From: Fibrobacterota bacterium
GTDB lineage: Bacteria > Fibrobacterota > Chitinivibrionia > Chitinivibrionales > Chitinispirillaceae
Length of the DNA: 12,056 nt
Direction of reading: 5' to 3'
Assembly: GCA_023436145.1 (NCBI GenBank)
Contig: JAEZKP010000009.1
Location: forward strand, 1-12,056
The position numbers were made by a program, and so were the translations under genes. Numbering within the stretch: the first letter of the stretch is position 1; the number at the start of each line of letters is the position of its first letter. Below are positions 1 to 8,900 of the stretch, piece after piece. Under the pieces are notes generated by a model that was given only the letters and a program-made list of their open reading frames with translations, was not told the origin of the DNA and made no database searches.

Positions 1-203
1 AGTCGCTGATACTTTTTCCAGCAGTTTCCCTCGTAGGCCTGTCCGGCAACCATCAGTGAACCGTTTCGAAGCATTTTCGCCCTGCTCACATTATTTACCA
101 TCGAACCTACCCCATCCAGCATCATAGTATATTTTTTCTCCCAGGCTACCTTTCCACTGGTATCGATATAAAGTACTGTTTTCAGAAAAATGTTGAGTAG
201 TAT
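1..203 (-). pseudogene. 5'-truncated beta-propeller protein fragment, running off the left edge
   Basis: On the minus strand the frame is open from 203 to the window edge, directly after an in-frame TAA at 206-204. It reads like propeller blades: LYIDTSGKVAWEKKY, then a LRNGSLMVAGQAYEG strand pair. This is the same 'x-D-x-x-G-x-x-x-W' plus 'GxLMVAGx' pattern seen in the C-terminal halves of the two large minus-strand proteins in this window, but the sequence is not a close copy of either. There is no signal peptide, no ribosome binding site and no start codon before two adjacent ATGs at 125-120, which lie inside a blade. The 5' part therefore seems to be missing, and neither other minus frame upstream restores blade-like sequence. 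I read it as a broken gene or truncated paralogue; the part beyond the edge could change this. That it encodes blades is fairly sure; pseudogene status is inference. Confidence 0.55.
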
Positions 204-599
204 TTAATTGTCGGAATAATAATTCAGAAATCAGAACAGACTATCTCACTGTTTTTATTCGACATAAATATCCGTTGGTAAACCCAATTTTAATGTCATC
301 TATCGTCCTGGAAAAAACGGTTGCCAAAGGCTTCAAACGCATCCTCTCAGCGTGCACATTTTAGCATTTTATCAGCTCTTGTCATTTTTCTTATTTGGTT
401 TATTTATAACTATTTATAGCTATTTCATGCGCACAATATGTGCACAGAAAATGCCCTCTGAGTGTAAGATTATTCGAAAAACAATTGAGCAAAATTGTAT
501 AATATTAAGCAGGCATTTTTTTATTCTATGCAAGCAAATGTATTGCGTTTCAACAAATAAAACAGGGAAAACCAATCTATCCATTTCTATGGGGGAATT
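204..599. promoter_or_regulatory. Gene-free leader upstream of the beta-helix gene
   Basis: This AT-rich stretch has no convincing gene. It contains an imperfect dyad TGCGCACA-ATA-TGTGCACA at 428-446 and a perfect TATAAT at 498-503. No good -35 box lies at the right distance from that hexamer (the nearest candidate, TTCGAA at 473-478, would need a 19-base spacer). A purine-rich GGGGGA at 591-596 sits just before the ATG at 600 and is the only ribosome-binding-site candidate. The dyad and -10 could drive the downstream gene, but this is a pattern match only. Confidence 0.35.
428..446. promoter_or_regulatory. Imperfect inverted repeat, possible operator
   Basis: TGCGCACA (428-435), a 3-base centre ATA, and TGTGCACA (439-446) form an 8-3-8 dyad with one non-identical pair. 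It lies about 160 bp upstream of the beta-helix start and about 50 bp upstream of a TATAAT. Its right half (ATATGTGCAC) resembles the right half of a second dyad upstream of the deacetylase gene (ATATGTACAC, within 11736-11756). A dimeric regulator site is possible but unproven. Confidence 0.3.
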
Positions 600-2507
600 A
601 TGAATATAAAACCGGTTTCGATAACATTTTTATTTACAATTTCCAGCTTTTTACATGCACAGAACAGTCTGCTTAAAGACAGCAATGGATGGACAGTATT
701 TACACCACATTCAGAAACCAGAATAATATATGTCAGTAGCAGTGAAGGCAATGACGATAGTGGAGTTGTTTATACTCCCGGTTCAACCGGTACAGATCCA
801 TTCGTCCCATCAGGTAAAGTAAAGTCTTTCAAAACTATTGCAGCCGCATATAAAGCCTCCAAAAACAATAGCCCGGACTGGATTCTTTTAAAGAAGGATG
901 ACATCTGGTATGAATCGTTACAAAACCGCAATGGTTTGTCTGATGATGCTCCGTTTCTGGTTTCCTCATATGGCACCGGTCAAAAACGCCCGCTTCTTAA
1001 AACCGGCAACCGGTCAGGAATAAATTACTGCTGTAAAAATTTCAACAATGTAGCATTCGTTGATCTGGACTTTTATGCACACACCCGCGACTTTGATTCT
1101 GATGAATACAGCGACTCTGAGGGATCGAGCGGATTTAATTTCTATGTGGGAGAAGACTTTACAGGAACAGGCGTTCTGATCGAAGGATGCCGTTTCAGAT
1201 TCTACACAAACAACACAATCCAGGGCCCGGGAAAACTGGAAAAAATAGTTATAAGACGCAATGTAATAGTGGACAATTACAGCAGTTCAGCACACAGCCA
1301 GGGGCTTTATGCCCACAATATCGGACTCACACTAGAGGAAAACGTGTTTGATCATAACGGGTGGTACAAAAAACAGGCAGATGGTGGCAATGAACAGGAC
1401 AGTGGGCAGGCGACAATGTTCAATCATAACACCTATTTTTCCAATTGCAAAGATGTTATCTTCAGGAAAAATCTCTTCTTACGCGCATCCAGCATAGGAA
1501 ACAAATGGACTGCCAATTCTGGTGAAGCAAGTGCTCAGAATATTGTGATTGACAACAATCTCTATGTGGAAGGCGAAATCGGCATAAGCATGGGAGGAAA
1601 TGAGACAGAGCCACCATATCGCTTTAAAAGTATCACCATAACCAACAATGTAATGCTGGATATCGGAAGAGGTCAACCCACCAATCGTACTCTGGGCTGG
1701 GGGCTGGAAATTAATGACTGGGACAGCGGAAGAGTCTCCAGAAATTACTTTCTTCATAAGACCAACCCTGTTGTGAACAATGTTTACGGGATTAATATCA
1801 TTGGCCAGACCAGAAATGTAACTCTTGACAGTAACGTAATATATGGCCTGAATACCGGAGGACAGCTGATTTCTGTTGATAGCGGTAACACCAAGAAGGA
1901 TATTTTGTTTAAGGACAATATTCTGAATAATCAGAATAACAGCGGCAGATTGATAAAAGTAAATGGTTCATTGCAAAATTATGAGTTTTCCGGCAACAGT
2001 TATTTTTCATCCAAAACAAATGGACAGTGGTTTGAAATCAATAAAACATTTTACGATATAGACACATGGAAAGTGCAGTCGCAAGAAACTAAGTGTGTTG
2101 CCGGAAATCAGAAATTTGCAGATCCGGACCGGCATATCGAAACTTATATGAAGCATCTGGGTAAAACTGCCAGTTTTGAGCAGTTTATTTCCATGGTCAG
2201 AGAGCAATGCAAATCAAACTGGCGAGTAGAGTATACTGCACCAGCAATTAACAGCTGGATAAAAGAGGGATTTGAAAATGCTGCAACTGAAAATCTGAAA
2301 TGGAAAAAAACTGACAGAATCTCACCGGAAAATATTTCTTTTTACAAGGTATATAACCTGAACGGCAGATATATCGGAAGCACCGGAAATAAAGAATCGA
2401 TTCTGAACTATTCTCCGAAAGGAATACTAATTTACAAGCCTGTTTTAATCGACAAACAGAGTGCTGAAATACAAAGCAGAACGGTTAAAATGCTCAATGG
2501 ATGGTAG
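600..2507 (+). CDS. Secreted right-handed parallel beta-helix protein (pectate-lyase-like fold) with C-terminal sorting-like domain
   Basis: 635 aa. Residues 1-20 are a typical signal peptide (hydrophobic ITFLFTISSFL, cleavage likely after H19-A20 before Q21), so the product is exported. The core from about residue 150 to 470 is a ladder of beta-helix rungs, each with the pattern 'xIxIxxNxxxxx' and stacked asparagines: about 216 IVIRRNVIVDN, 243 LTLEENVFDHNG, 286 VIFRKNLFLRA, 315 IVIDNNLYVEG, 345 ITITNNVMLDIG, 407 VTLDSNVIYGL and 435 ILFKDNILNN. This fold is shared by polysaccharide lyases, pectinesterases and related carbohydrate-active proteins. I cannot assign a catalytic class or substrate, and no calcium or lysine active site could be identified with confidence. 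Residues about 580-615 (YKVYNLNGRYIGS, then GILIYKPV) resemble type IX secretion type A sorting domains. The start at 600 is supported by the signal peptide and by GGGGGA just upstream. It converges on the minus-strand gene ending at 2651. Confidence 0.85.
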   Translation: MNIKPVSITFLFTISSFLHAQNSLLKDSNGWTVFTPHSETRIIYVSSSEGNDDSGVVYTPGSTGTDPFVPSGKVKSFKTIAAAYKASKNNSPDWILLKKDDIWYESLQNRNGLSDDAPFLVSSYGTGQKRPLLKTGNRSGINYCCKNFNNVAFVDLDFYAHTRDFDSDEYSDSEGSSGFNFYVGEDFTGTGVLIEGCRFRFYTNNTIQGPGKLEKIVIRRNVIVDNYSSSAHSQGLYAHNIGLTLEENVFDHNGWYKKQADGGNEQDSGQATMFNHNTYFSNCKDVIFRKNLFLRASSIGNKWTANSGEASAQNIVIDNNLYVEGEIGISMGGNETEPPYRFKSITITNNVMLDIGRGQPTNRTLGWGLEINDWDSGRVSRNYFLHKTNPVVNNVYGINIIGQTRNVTLDSNVIYGLNTGGQLISVDSGNTKKDILFKDNILNNQNNSGRLIKVNGSLQNYEFSGNSYFSSKTNGQWFEINKTFYDIDTWKVQSQETKCVAGNQKFADPDRHIETYMKHLGKTASFEQFISMVREQCKSNWRVEYTAPAINSWIKEGFENAATENLKWKKTDRISPENISFYKVYNLNGRYIGSTGNKESILNYSPKGILIYKPVLIDKQSAEIQSRTVKMLNGW

Positions 2508-2580
2508 AGGTATATTCTCATCCAGCAGAATTAACCATACCTGCGTGTATCACACAGAAAGGTGCTGGAAAATTAATCAG

Positions 2581-2625
2581 GAATATCGAAGTTTTGAGAA
2601 AGGGACAGCCCTCACTTCGATATTC
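2581..2625 (-). terminator. Conserved hairpin downstream of copy A gene
   Basis: GAATATCGAAGT (2581-2592) and ACTTCGATATTC (2614-2625) form a perfect 12-bp stem with a 21-nt loop. It starts 25 bp after the copy A stop and lies in the convergent gap to the beta-helix gene stop at 2507. The same stem with the same loop length recurs after copy B (5833-5877). There is no U-tract on either side, so it may be an atypical terminator, a mRNA 3'-end stabiliser, or an unrelated palindromic repeat carried along by the duplication. Confidence 0.45.
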
Positions 2626-2650
2626 GAAATTGGTATCTGGTTCGATACCC

Positions 2651-5431
2651 TCATTCAACATTTCCGTTTTTGTCTGTTTTTACGATCAGGCCAGTCGAGC
2701 CAAGAAGAAGGTAACCTCCATCACTAGTAATCTCCATCGATTTGAGATATTCATCAGCAGTTGCGGTACCGAAAGCTCTTTCCCAGGTTATTTCTCCTAT
2801 GGAATTAGTTTTAACCAGATATATATCACGACCACCTGGTCCTTTGGTATATGTGTCACCTGCAAGAATATATCCGCCGTCACTTTGGGTTTGGAATGCC
2901 CTTCTTATTGTTTTAAAATCACTGTAATACCTGGACCATATTGCTGTGCCATCGACACTAGTTTTCAGCAAGATTCCACCGATGAAATCCGTTGATGTGC
3001 TCCCATAAGGGTTTCCCATTCCTGCAATAATATACCCATCACTGGCTTCCCAAACTGAAATAACTGCTGTAGAATGAGCAGACCCAACAAGAACATTATC
3101 GTAATAGCTATCCCACACTTTTTCACCAGTATTGTCTAATTTTATTACATATGCACTGCTTCCGACATATGCAGCCCCTCCGATCAGATATTGTCCATCT
3201 GTCGTTGGCCAACAATCACTAGGAGCATCAACAGTCCCTGGATTAATAACTGCTGACCAGAGAACCTCTCCAGACGAAATTGTTTTCAGGATATAATAAT
3301 TCATATTTATGTTACCTGCAACTAAATAACCCATGTCCGGGGTTTGACGAGCCACACTGGCAATTGATCCTTCATCACCGATTTGTTTAAACCAAATGAA
3401 ATTACAATCAGAATCCATATAAGCAATTGCAGCCCTGCTATTATATACACCCGCAATGACGTATCCAGCTCCTGCTTGATTTATAGACCTTATGTCTGAA
3501 AAATTATACTGATCATTTTTATTCATCACAATATCACCTGCAGTATTTAATCTTATTATGAACCCCTGGCCATCAGCTGACCCTGCGATCACGTATCCAC
3601 TGTCTACACCCGGGATTGCATTTGCCAATAAATTTGTTCCTCCATCTTCGCCTACCGGTAGTGTCCTGCTGAACGTAATACCCTTGAACACTGCCATTAC
3701 GGTTGCATGTCCCTGAGTCAGTTTTACCCCGGTATTCGCAGCTGTCGCATTATCGAATACAACACCATTCTGGCCACAGGTCCAGTTTTTAAATTTATAA
3801 CCGGTTCCTGCGACTGCAGATATGCTGGTTACCACACCGGAATCAACTGCCAATGTTGCCCCTGTAGATGGAGTTGTGGTTCCAGTGCCGGTTACTGCCA
3901 TTGTTAACGTATATTGACGGACAAAATTTGCAGTAACGGTCCGGTTCTTCTTCATGAGCAGACTCAGAGTATTACCCGCAGTGGATGTATCTCCTCCCCA
4001 ATCTTTAAAGCGATACCCTGGTGCTGGAGTAGCATTCAGGGTCACCATGCTTCCGGAAATGTAAACAGTTGTATCCTTTATTTTAGAAACCGTTCCGCTG
4101 CCTGCTGGTGAGATCAAAATATCCAGAGTAAACACTGGTTGCAACTGTTTACGTAGAACAATAACATGATAGCTCCTGCTTATGGAATTATCGGGTGATT
4201 TCAGTATCACTTGAAATCCATTTTTACCTACCGCAAGATTCACAGGTAGAGTGGTTGTACCGGTTGGTATTACTGATCCATTCACAGTTATCGAAGACTG
4301 AATATTAAAAGGTGTGAATGTGATGGTAAGAGCACTATCATTAAAAGATACTGTATCATAAATGGTATCCGGAACCGGTTCAGTTTTCTCTCTCAATGTT
4401 CCGGCTGAAAAAGCAATGGATGCCAAAAGCACTGATGATGAGGGCAACTGACTGATTGTCATTTTTACAATCAGCGTATCAGAAGCTCCATGGGGATCTA
4501 TGGCGACAATTGCCGGATACCAGGTACCAGCTGATAATGGTGTTGCCCTGAACGAATACACACCATCTTTTATTGAATCGGTATCCGGAGCCCGTTGCAA
4601 TAAAAGAAATGTAAGAGAATCTCCATCATTATCAATACATTTATCAGAAAGCAGAATCGAACAGGCAGATGTATCGTCAAAAGCAACTTTAATTGTATCT
4701 GTACTCCACACCGGAGCACTGTTCAAAGTTTCAGCAGCAACTGTCAGTATTACCGTTATGGTAGAGCAAAGCGGAGGAGTTCCATTGTCGGTTACTGAAA
4801 ACTCAACTGTGTCAGATCCTGTAAAATCGGATGGAATCACCCAGGTAAATGTGTTATTCAGAAAAATTGAACCTTCAGGTTGCCCGTTAATGGATGTGGT
4901 AAGGATCTGCCCAGAATCCGGATCACTCGATTGCAATACCAATATGCAGGTTTCACCCGGCAGGAAATTCGTTTTACCGGAAACAGCTATTCCAGGTTGA
5001 CGATTTGCACGGGGTGCTATTACAGCTGAGATTATTGCAGGTTTAATGTTTATCGATGTGTAAGGGGTAAATGTTATCAGGTACGTTCCTGAAGAAGTAA
5101 AGGTGTATGCCATCTGAATTGTATCAAAAAAAACATTATAAACGATCTCTCTGAGCACAGTATCCAGAACTGTCTGATTATCCAGGGTAATAGTCAGACC
5201 GATAGAATCGAAGTTTTCGGGAAGAAAAAGTTCAGTACAAATGGTAATTGGTTTTCCTGCGGTATCCAGAAAAGTGCCTTCACTAACAATGCTATCCGAA
5301 GTTTTTATAAATGGAGTAATTTTAGCTTTGGATGGATCTGTAGAATCAGGTTTTGTGCTGCAGAAAAAAACAGATGCAATTGTGGCTGCCATTATTATAA
5401 TTTGAATGATTTTGGTGACACCTGATGACAT
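2651..5431 (-). CDS. Large modular putative surface lipoprotein with Ig/cadherin-like stalk, two InlB-like repeats and a seven-repeat beta-propeller (copy A)
   Basis: 926 aa from the ATG at 5431, chosen over an upstream ATG at 5467 because GGAGGG (5442-5447) sits 10 bases before it and the signal sequence follows at once. Residues 8-23 are hydrophobic and end in SVFFC24; C24 then STKPDSTDP resembles a lipoprotein with a flexible tether, though F at -1 is an atypical lipobox. Domains: about 42-140 unassigned beta-rich; about 145-232 and 238-327 cadherin/putative-Ig type (SSDPDSG, DNDGDSL); about 336-427 cadherin-like beta-sandwich (PF12733 type); about 433-505 and 507-583 divergent InlB B-repeats (GYRFKDW 472-478, GYKFKNW 544-550); about 590-926 propeller with seven 'GYxxxG' strands at about 612, 656, 701, 747, 799, 853 and 906 (GGYILAG style). 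No catalytic motif is visible. A surface-exposed binding or adhesion role is inference. It is a tandem paralogue of the gene at 5963-9778. Confidence 0.85.
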   Translation of the reverse strand: MSSGVTKIIQIIIMAATIASVFFCSTKPDSTDPSKAKITPFIKTSDSIVSEGTFLDTAGKPITICTELFLPENFDSIGLTITLDNQTVLDTVLREIVYNVFFDTIQMAYTFTSSGTYLITFTPYTSINIKPAIISAVIAPRANRQPGIAVSGKTNFLPGETCILVLQSSDPDSGQILTTSINGQPEGSIFLNNTFTWVIPSDFTGSDTVEFSVTDNGTPPLCSTITVILTVAAETLNSAPVWSTDTIKVAFDDTSACSILLSDKCIDNDGDSLTFLLLQRAPDTDSIKDGVYSFRATPLSAGTWYPAIVAIDPHGASDTLIVKMTISQLPSSSVLLASIAFSAGTLREKTEPVPDTIYDTVSFNDSALTITFTPFNIQSSITVNGSVIPTGTTTLPVNLAVGKNGFQVILKSPDNSISRSYHVIVLRKQLQPVFTLDILISPAGSGTVSKIKDTTVYISGSMVTLNATPAPGYRFKDWGGDTSTAGNTLSLLMKKNRTVTANFVRQYTLTMAVTGTGTTTPSTGATLAVDSGVVTSISAVAGTGYKFKNWTCGQNGVVFDNATAANTGVKLTQGHATVMAVFKGITFSRTLPVGEDGGTNLLANAIPGVDSGYVIAGSADGQGFIIRLNTAGDIVMNKNDQYNFSDIRSINQAGAGYVIAGVYNSRAAIAYMDSDCNFIWFKQIGDEGSIASVARQTPDMGYLVAGNINMNYYILKTISSGEVLWSAVINPGTVDAPSDCWPTTDGQYLIGGAAYVGSSAYVIKLDNTGEKVWDSYYDNVLVGSAHSTAVISVWEASDGYIIAGMGNPYGSTSTDFIGGILLKTSVDGTAIWSRYYSDFKTIRRAFQTQSDGGYILAGDTYTKGPGGRDIYLVKTNSIGEITWERAFGTATADEYLKSMEITSDGGYLLLGSTGLIVKTDKNGNVE

Positions 5432-5600
5432 GGGTGTTTCTCCCTCCGGAAAAAACGATTTTACCAAACAAAATTAAGGGTGTTTTAGCATTCTGATTAC
5501 ACAAAATAGTTGATTTTTAAATCGGGATTTTTCATTCAATTTGTCTGTGTAACCTGCCGCAAACAATTCTTATAGGGGCGAATAGCTCCGATTTAAATAG
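5432..5600 (-). promoter_or_regulatory. Conserved leader of copy A gene
   Basis: This non-coding block is collinear with 9779-9947 upstream of copy B, about 85% identical by eye, including GGCAGGTTACAC and ACAAATTGAATGAAAAAT-like stretches on the minus strand. It carries the ribosome binding site GGAGGG (5442-5447). I could not fix a convincing -35/-10 pair. The shared leader implies that both paralogues have, or had, the same promoter and 5' UTR. Confidence 0.45.
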
Positions 5601-5832
5601 TTTCTGCTCAAAATGAACGAATTCTAATTGATCTGAAGCTGAAATCCATCTTTTTCCTGTATTCTTTAGGATGGATGTCCGATAAAACAACCCGGACATG
5701 ACGGATTTAGTGCATATTGAACAGGAACCAAATATCGGATAATATAAATATTTGGGTAGATAACCAATTCAATAAAATCAGAAAACAGTTGTGGCATTGT
5801 GTATCACCCAGATACATGCAGTATATCAACAG
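5601..5832. other. Gene-free leader segment with a copy A-specific insertion of about 129 bp
   Basis: About 5601-5729 has no counterpart in the copy B leader, where the flanking blocks join directly near 9945. It contains a 7-bp dyad, ATGTCCG (5675-5681) and CGGACAT (5693-5699), with an 11-base loop and no U-tract. From about 5730 to 5796 homology with the copy B leader resumes (ATAAATATTT, ATAAAATCAGAA, GTTGTGGCA). The remainder to 5832 is the start of the copy B 3' flank. No gene is seen. Confidence 0.4.
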
Positions 5833-5877
5833 GAATATCGAAGTTATGAGGAAGGGACAAAAATCACTTCGATATTC
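5833..5877 (-). terminator. Conserved hairpin downstream of copy B gene
   Basis: GAATATCGAAGT (5833-5844) and ACTTCGATATTC (5866-5877) form a perfect 12-bp stem with a 21-nt loop, matching the hairpin after copy A in stem sequence and loop length. The loops have diverged but keep GAGNAAGGGACA-like sequence. It begins 85 bp after the copy B stop, because copy B has about 60 bp of extra AT-rich sequence between stop and hairpin. No U-tract is present. Confidence 0.45.
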
Positions 5878-5962
5878 ATAATTGGCATTTAGATATAATT
5901 AACAATTATCATTGATGGTAAGATGCTTCCATATATGTAATGGTTTTTTAAGCATATTACCC

Positions 5963-8900
5963 TTATTCAACATTGCCGTTTTCGTCCGTTTTTATAATCA
6001 TGCCAGTCGAGCCAAGAATAAGATAGCCTCCATCACTTGTAACCTCTATCGATTTGAGATATTCATCATCGGTTGCTGTGCCGAAAGTTTTTTCCCAAAT
6101 AATGACTCCAGTAGAATTAGTTTTAACCAGATACATATCACGGCCTCCCGATCCTTTGGTATATGTATCACCGGCAAGAATATACCCACCGTCACTTTGG
6201 ATTTGGAGTGCTCTTGTTATTGTTTCGAAATCACTGTATTGCCGGCTCCATAATACAGTACCATTAAAATCAGTTTTCAGCAAGGTTCCAATAGCTATAC
6301 TAGTATTACCAGAAATACTTCCTCTTCCTGCAATAACATATCCATCATTGGCTTCCCAGACAGAATTGACATACGTGTTGTAATTTGAATAATGAAAGAC
6401 CTCATCGTAATTGCTATCCCATACTTTTTCACCAGCATTATTTAATTTCACAACATAAGCTTTATTTCCCATACTTGCAAACCCACCGATCAGATACCCT
6501 CCATCCACTGTCGGCCAACAGTCATTAGGAATATTATAAGTACCGGGATTAAGTGATATAGACCATGAAGAATCGCCACTCGCATTGGTCTTTAGAACAT
6601 AATATTCGCCTGTAATGCCATTTACATCTATAATAATGTAGCCGTTATCTGGTGTTTTACGAGCAAGCTTTCCATAATTAGCTACTGTCTTAGACCATAT
6701 AAAATTGCAATTAGAAGCTAAATAACTTATTGCAGAGCTGCTACCATAGGTTGTTGCTGTGATAATGTACCCATCCCCTGATCGACTTATGAATTTTATG
6801 CCTGTAAAGCTATACGGATCAGTTTTATTCGATACAACATCACCTGCAGTATTCAATCTCATTACAAACCCTTTTTCATCGACTGTTCCTACGACCACAT
6901 ATCCGCTGTCTATTCCAGGAATTGCTTTTGCAAATACGAAGTACTCTCCGCTTACCGATAATGTCCTGCTGAACGTAATACCATTGAACACAGCCATTAC
7001 GGTTGCATCTCCCTGAGTCAGTTTCACCCCGGTATTCGCAGCTGTCGCATTATCGAATACAACACCATTCTGACCACTGGTCCAGTTTTTGAATTTATAA
7101 CCGGTTCCTGCAACTGCAGATATGCTGGTTGCCACACCGGAATCAACTGCCAATGTTGCCCCTTTAGATGGTGTTGTTGTTCCAGTACCGGTTACTGCCA
7201 TAGTTAACGTATATTGACGGACAAAGTTTGCAGTGACCGCCCGATCCTTCTTCATGACCAGACTCAGAGTATTACCCGTAGCGGATGTATCTCCTCCCCA
7301 ATCTTTAAAGCGATATCCTGGTGCAGGAGTAGCATTCAGGGTCACCATGCTTCCGGAAATGTAAACAGCTGTATCCTTTATTTTTGAAACCGTTCCGCTA
7401 CCTGATGGTGAGATCAAAACATCCAGAGTAAACACTGGTTGTACACTGACTTTCACTTGTTTACTATTAACCGATCTCACACTGTTTGTAACTACCACCA
7501 TATAGTTTCCGGAGTCTGCCGGATATGCAGGACCGATCAACAGTTCGTTCGATGTTGCACCGGAAATATCAACTCCGTTTTTTTTCCATTGAAAAGTACA
7601 CTGAGGTACACCGGTTGCAACCACAACCAGTCTGAAAGACTGCCCTTCGGCAATAGTCAACCTGGCATCAAGATCTGTTGTCAGTACCGGTCCTTTCCAG
7701 GTAGCGACTTCAGCCGATGCAGCGGTATCGGAATTGCCAAAAGAATTGTTTGCAGCTATAATGTACTTGTACACCGCTCCTTCAGTAAGCATAGTATCGA
7801 TAATCGATCTTTCACTGGTTGTGCAGATAGCAGCAGCTGTACCACTGTCTGATGATCGTAACACTATATAACGGGCAGCACCATCTGATGCTTCCCAGGA
7901 TACCCCCACACTGAATGCAGAACGGGCTGTTGCTGTTATTCCCTGAGGCTTTGCAGGTAAAACTCCCAGTCTGAAAGGAACACATAATACACTGTCGGCA
8001 CTGTTCCATATTTTTACAGTGTAAACTCCTGTATCTGCCATAGTCACAGCTGTGAAACCCAGCGAAGCATCGGTTTTTCCAGGCAGATCAATACCATTTC
8101 TACGCCACTGTATCTGTGCTGGAGGTCCGTAAAAAGTACAGGCAAGAATAAGCGGGTTACCTATAACTATAGTGGTATCACGAGGTTGTGAAGTAATCGA
8201 TAGTTTCATAAGTGTAGTGCAGCCAACTGCAGCACTGAATGGAGATGAACCGGCAGCATTTAAAGCATTTACCCGATAGTAGTATGATGTTCCGGCCTCC
8301 AAACCCGTATCAGTAAATGAATTGCTTCCCACTGTATCGGTAACCACAAAACTCCCGGTATCCATTTTGCTGCGTTCGACAATATATGATGTGGCATCCA
8401 GCAAATCATCCCATCTGATCCGGATAAGTGTGGTCGCGACACTGTCAATTTTTAAGCCGGTTGGAGGAGATATAAGTGGTTCAATGCTGTTTTGTTTACG
8501 TAGAACAATAATCTGATAGCTCCTGCTTATGGAATTATCTGCTGATTTCAGTATCACTTGAAATCCATTTTCACCCACCACAAGATTCACAGGTAAAGTG
8601 GTTGTACCAGTTGGCATTACTGATCCGTTCACAGTTATCGAAGACTGAATATTAAAAGGTGTGAATGTGATGGTAAGAGCACTATCATTAAAAGATACTA
8701 TATCCAAAATGGTATCAGGAACCGGTGCAGCTTTCTCTCTCAATGTTCCGGCTGAAAAAGCTATGGATGCTAAAAGCACTGATGATGAGGGCAACTGACT
8801 TATTGTCATCTTTACGATCAGCGTATCAGAAGCGCCATGGGGATCTATGGCAATAATTGCCGGATACCAGGTACCAGCTGATGATGGTGTCGCCCTGAAC

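Noticed and set aside
241..342. 33-codon minus-strand frame (MRLKPLATVFSRTIDD start)
   Set aside because: GAGAGG directly abuts the ATG, leaving no proper spacing. It is short and has no recognisable domain. It could be a gene remnant but cannot be supported.
352..603. 83-codon plus-strand frame with GTG start, hydrophobic N-terminus and ATGA overlap with the beta-helix start
   Set aside because: There is no ribosome binding site before the GTG, and the F/I/L-rich composition is what AT-rich non-coding DNA gives. It also covers the probable dyad and TATAAT. The ATGA overlap is suggestive but not enough.
2501..2995. 164-codon plus-strand frame after the beta-helix gene
   Set aside because: It lies mostly antisense to the 3' end of copy A, spans the conserved hairpin, and has no domain or convincing start.
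4500..5000. 166-codon plus-strand frame, with a similar one at 8847-9347
   Set aside because: Both are antisense to the conserved stalk region of the paralogues. Their mutual similarity follows from the duplication, and no ribosome binding site or domain supports them.
7442..8491. Insertion sequence or intron in copy B
   Set aside because: The segment is in frame throughout and encodes FN3 and Ig-like domains, with no transposase, inverted ends or target duplication.
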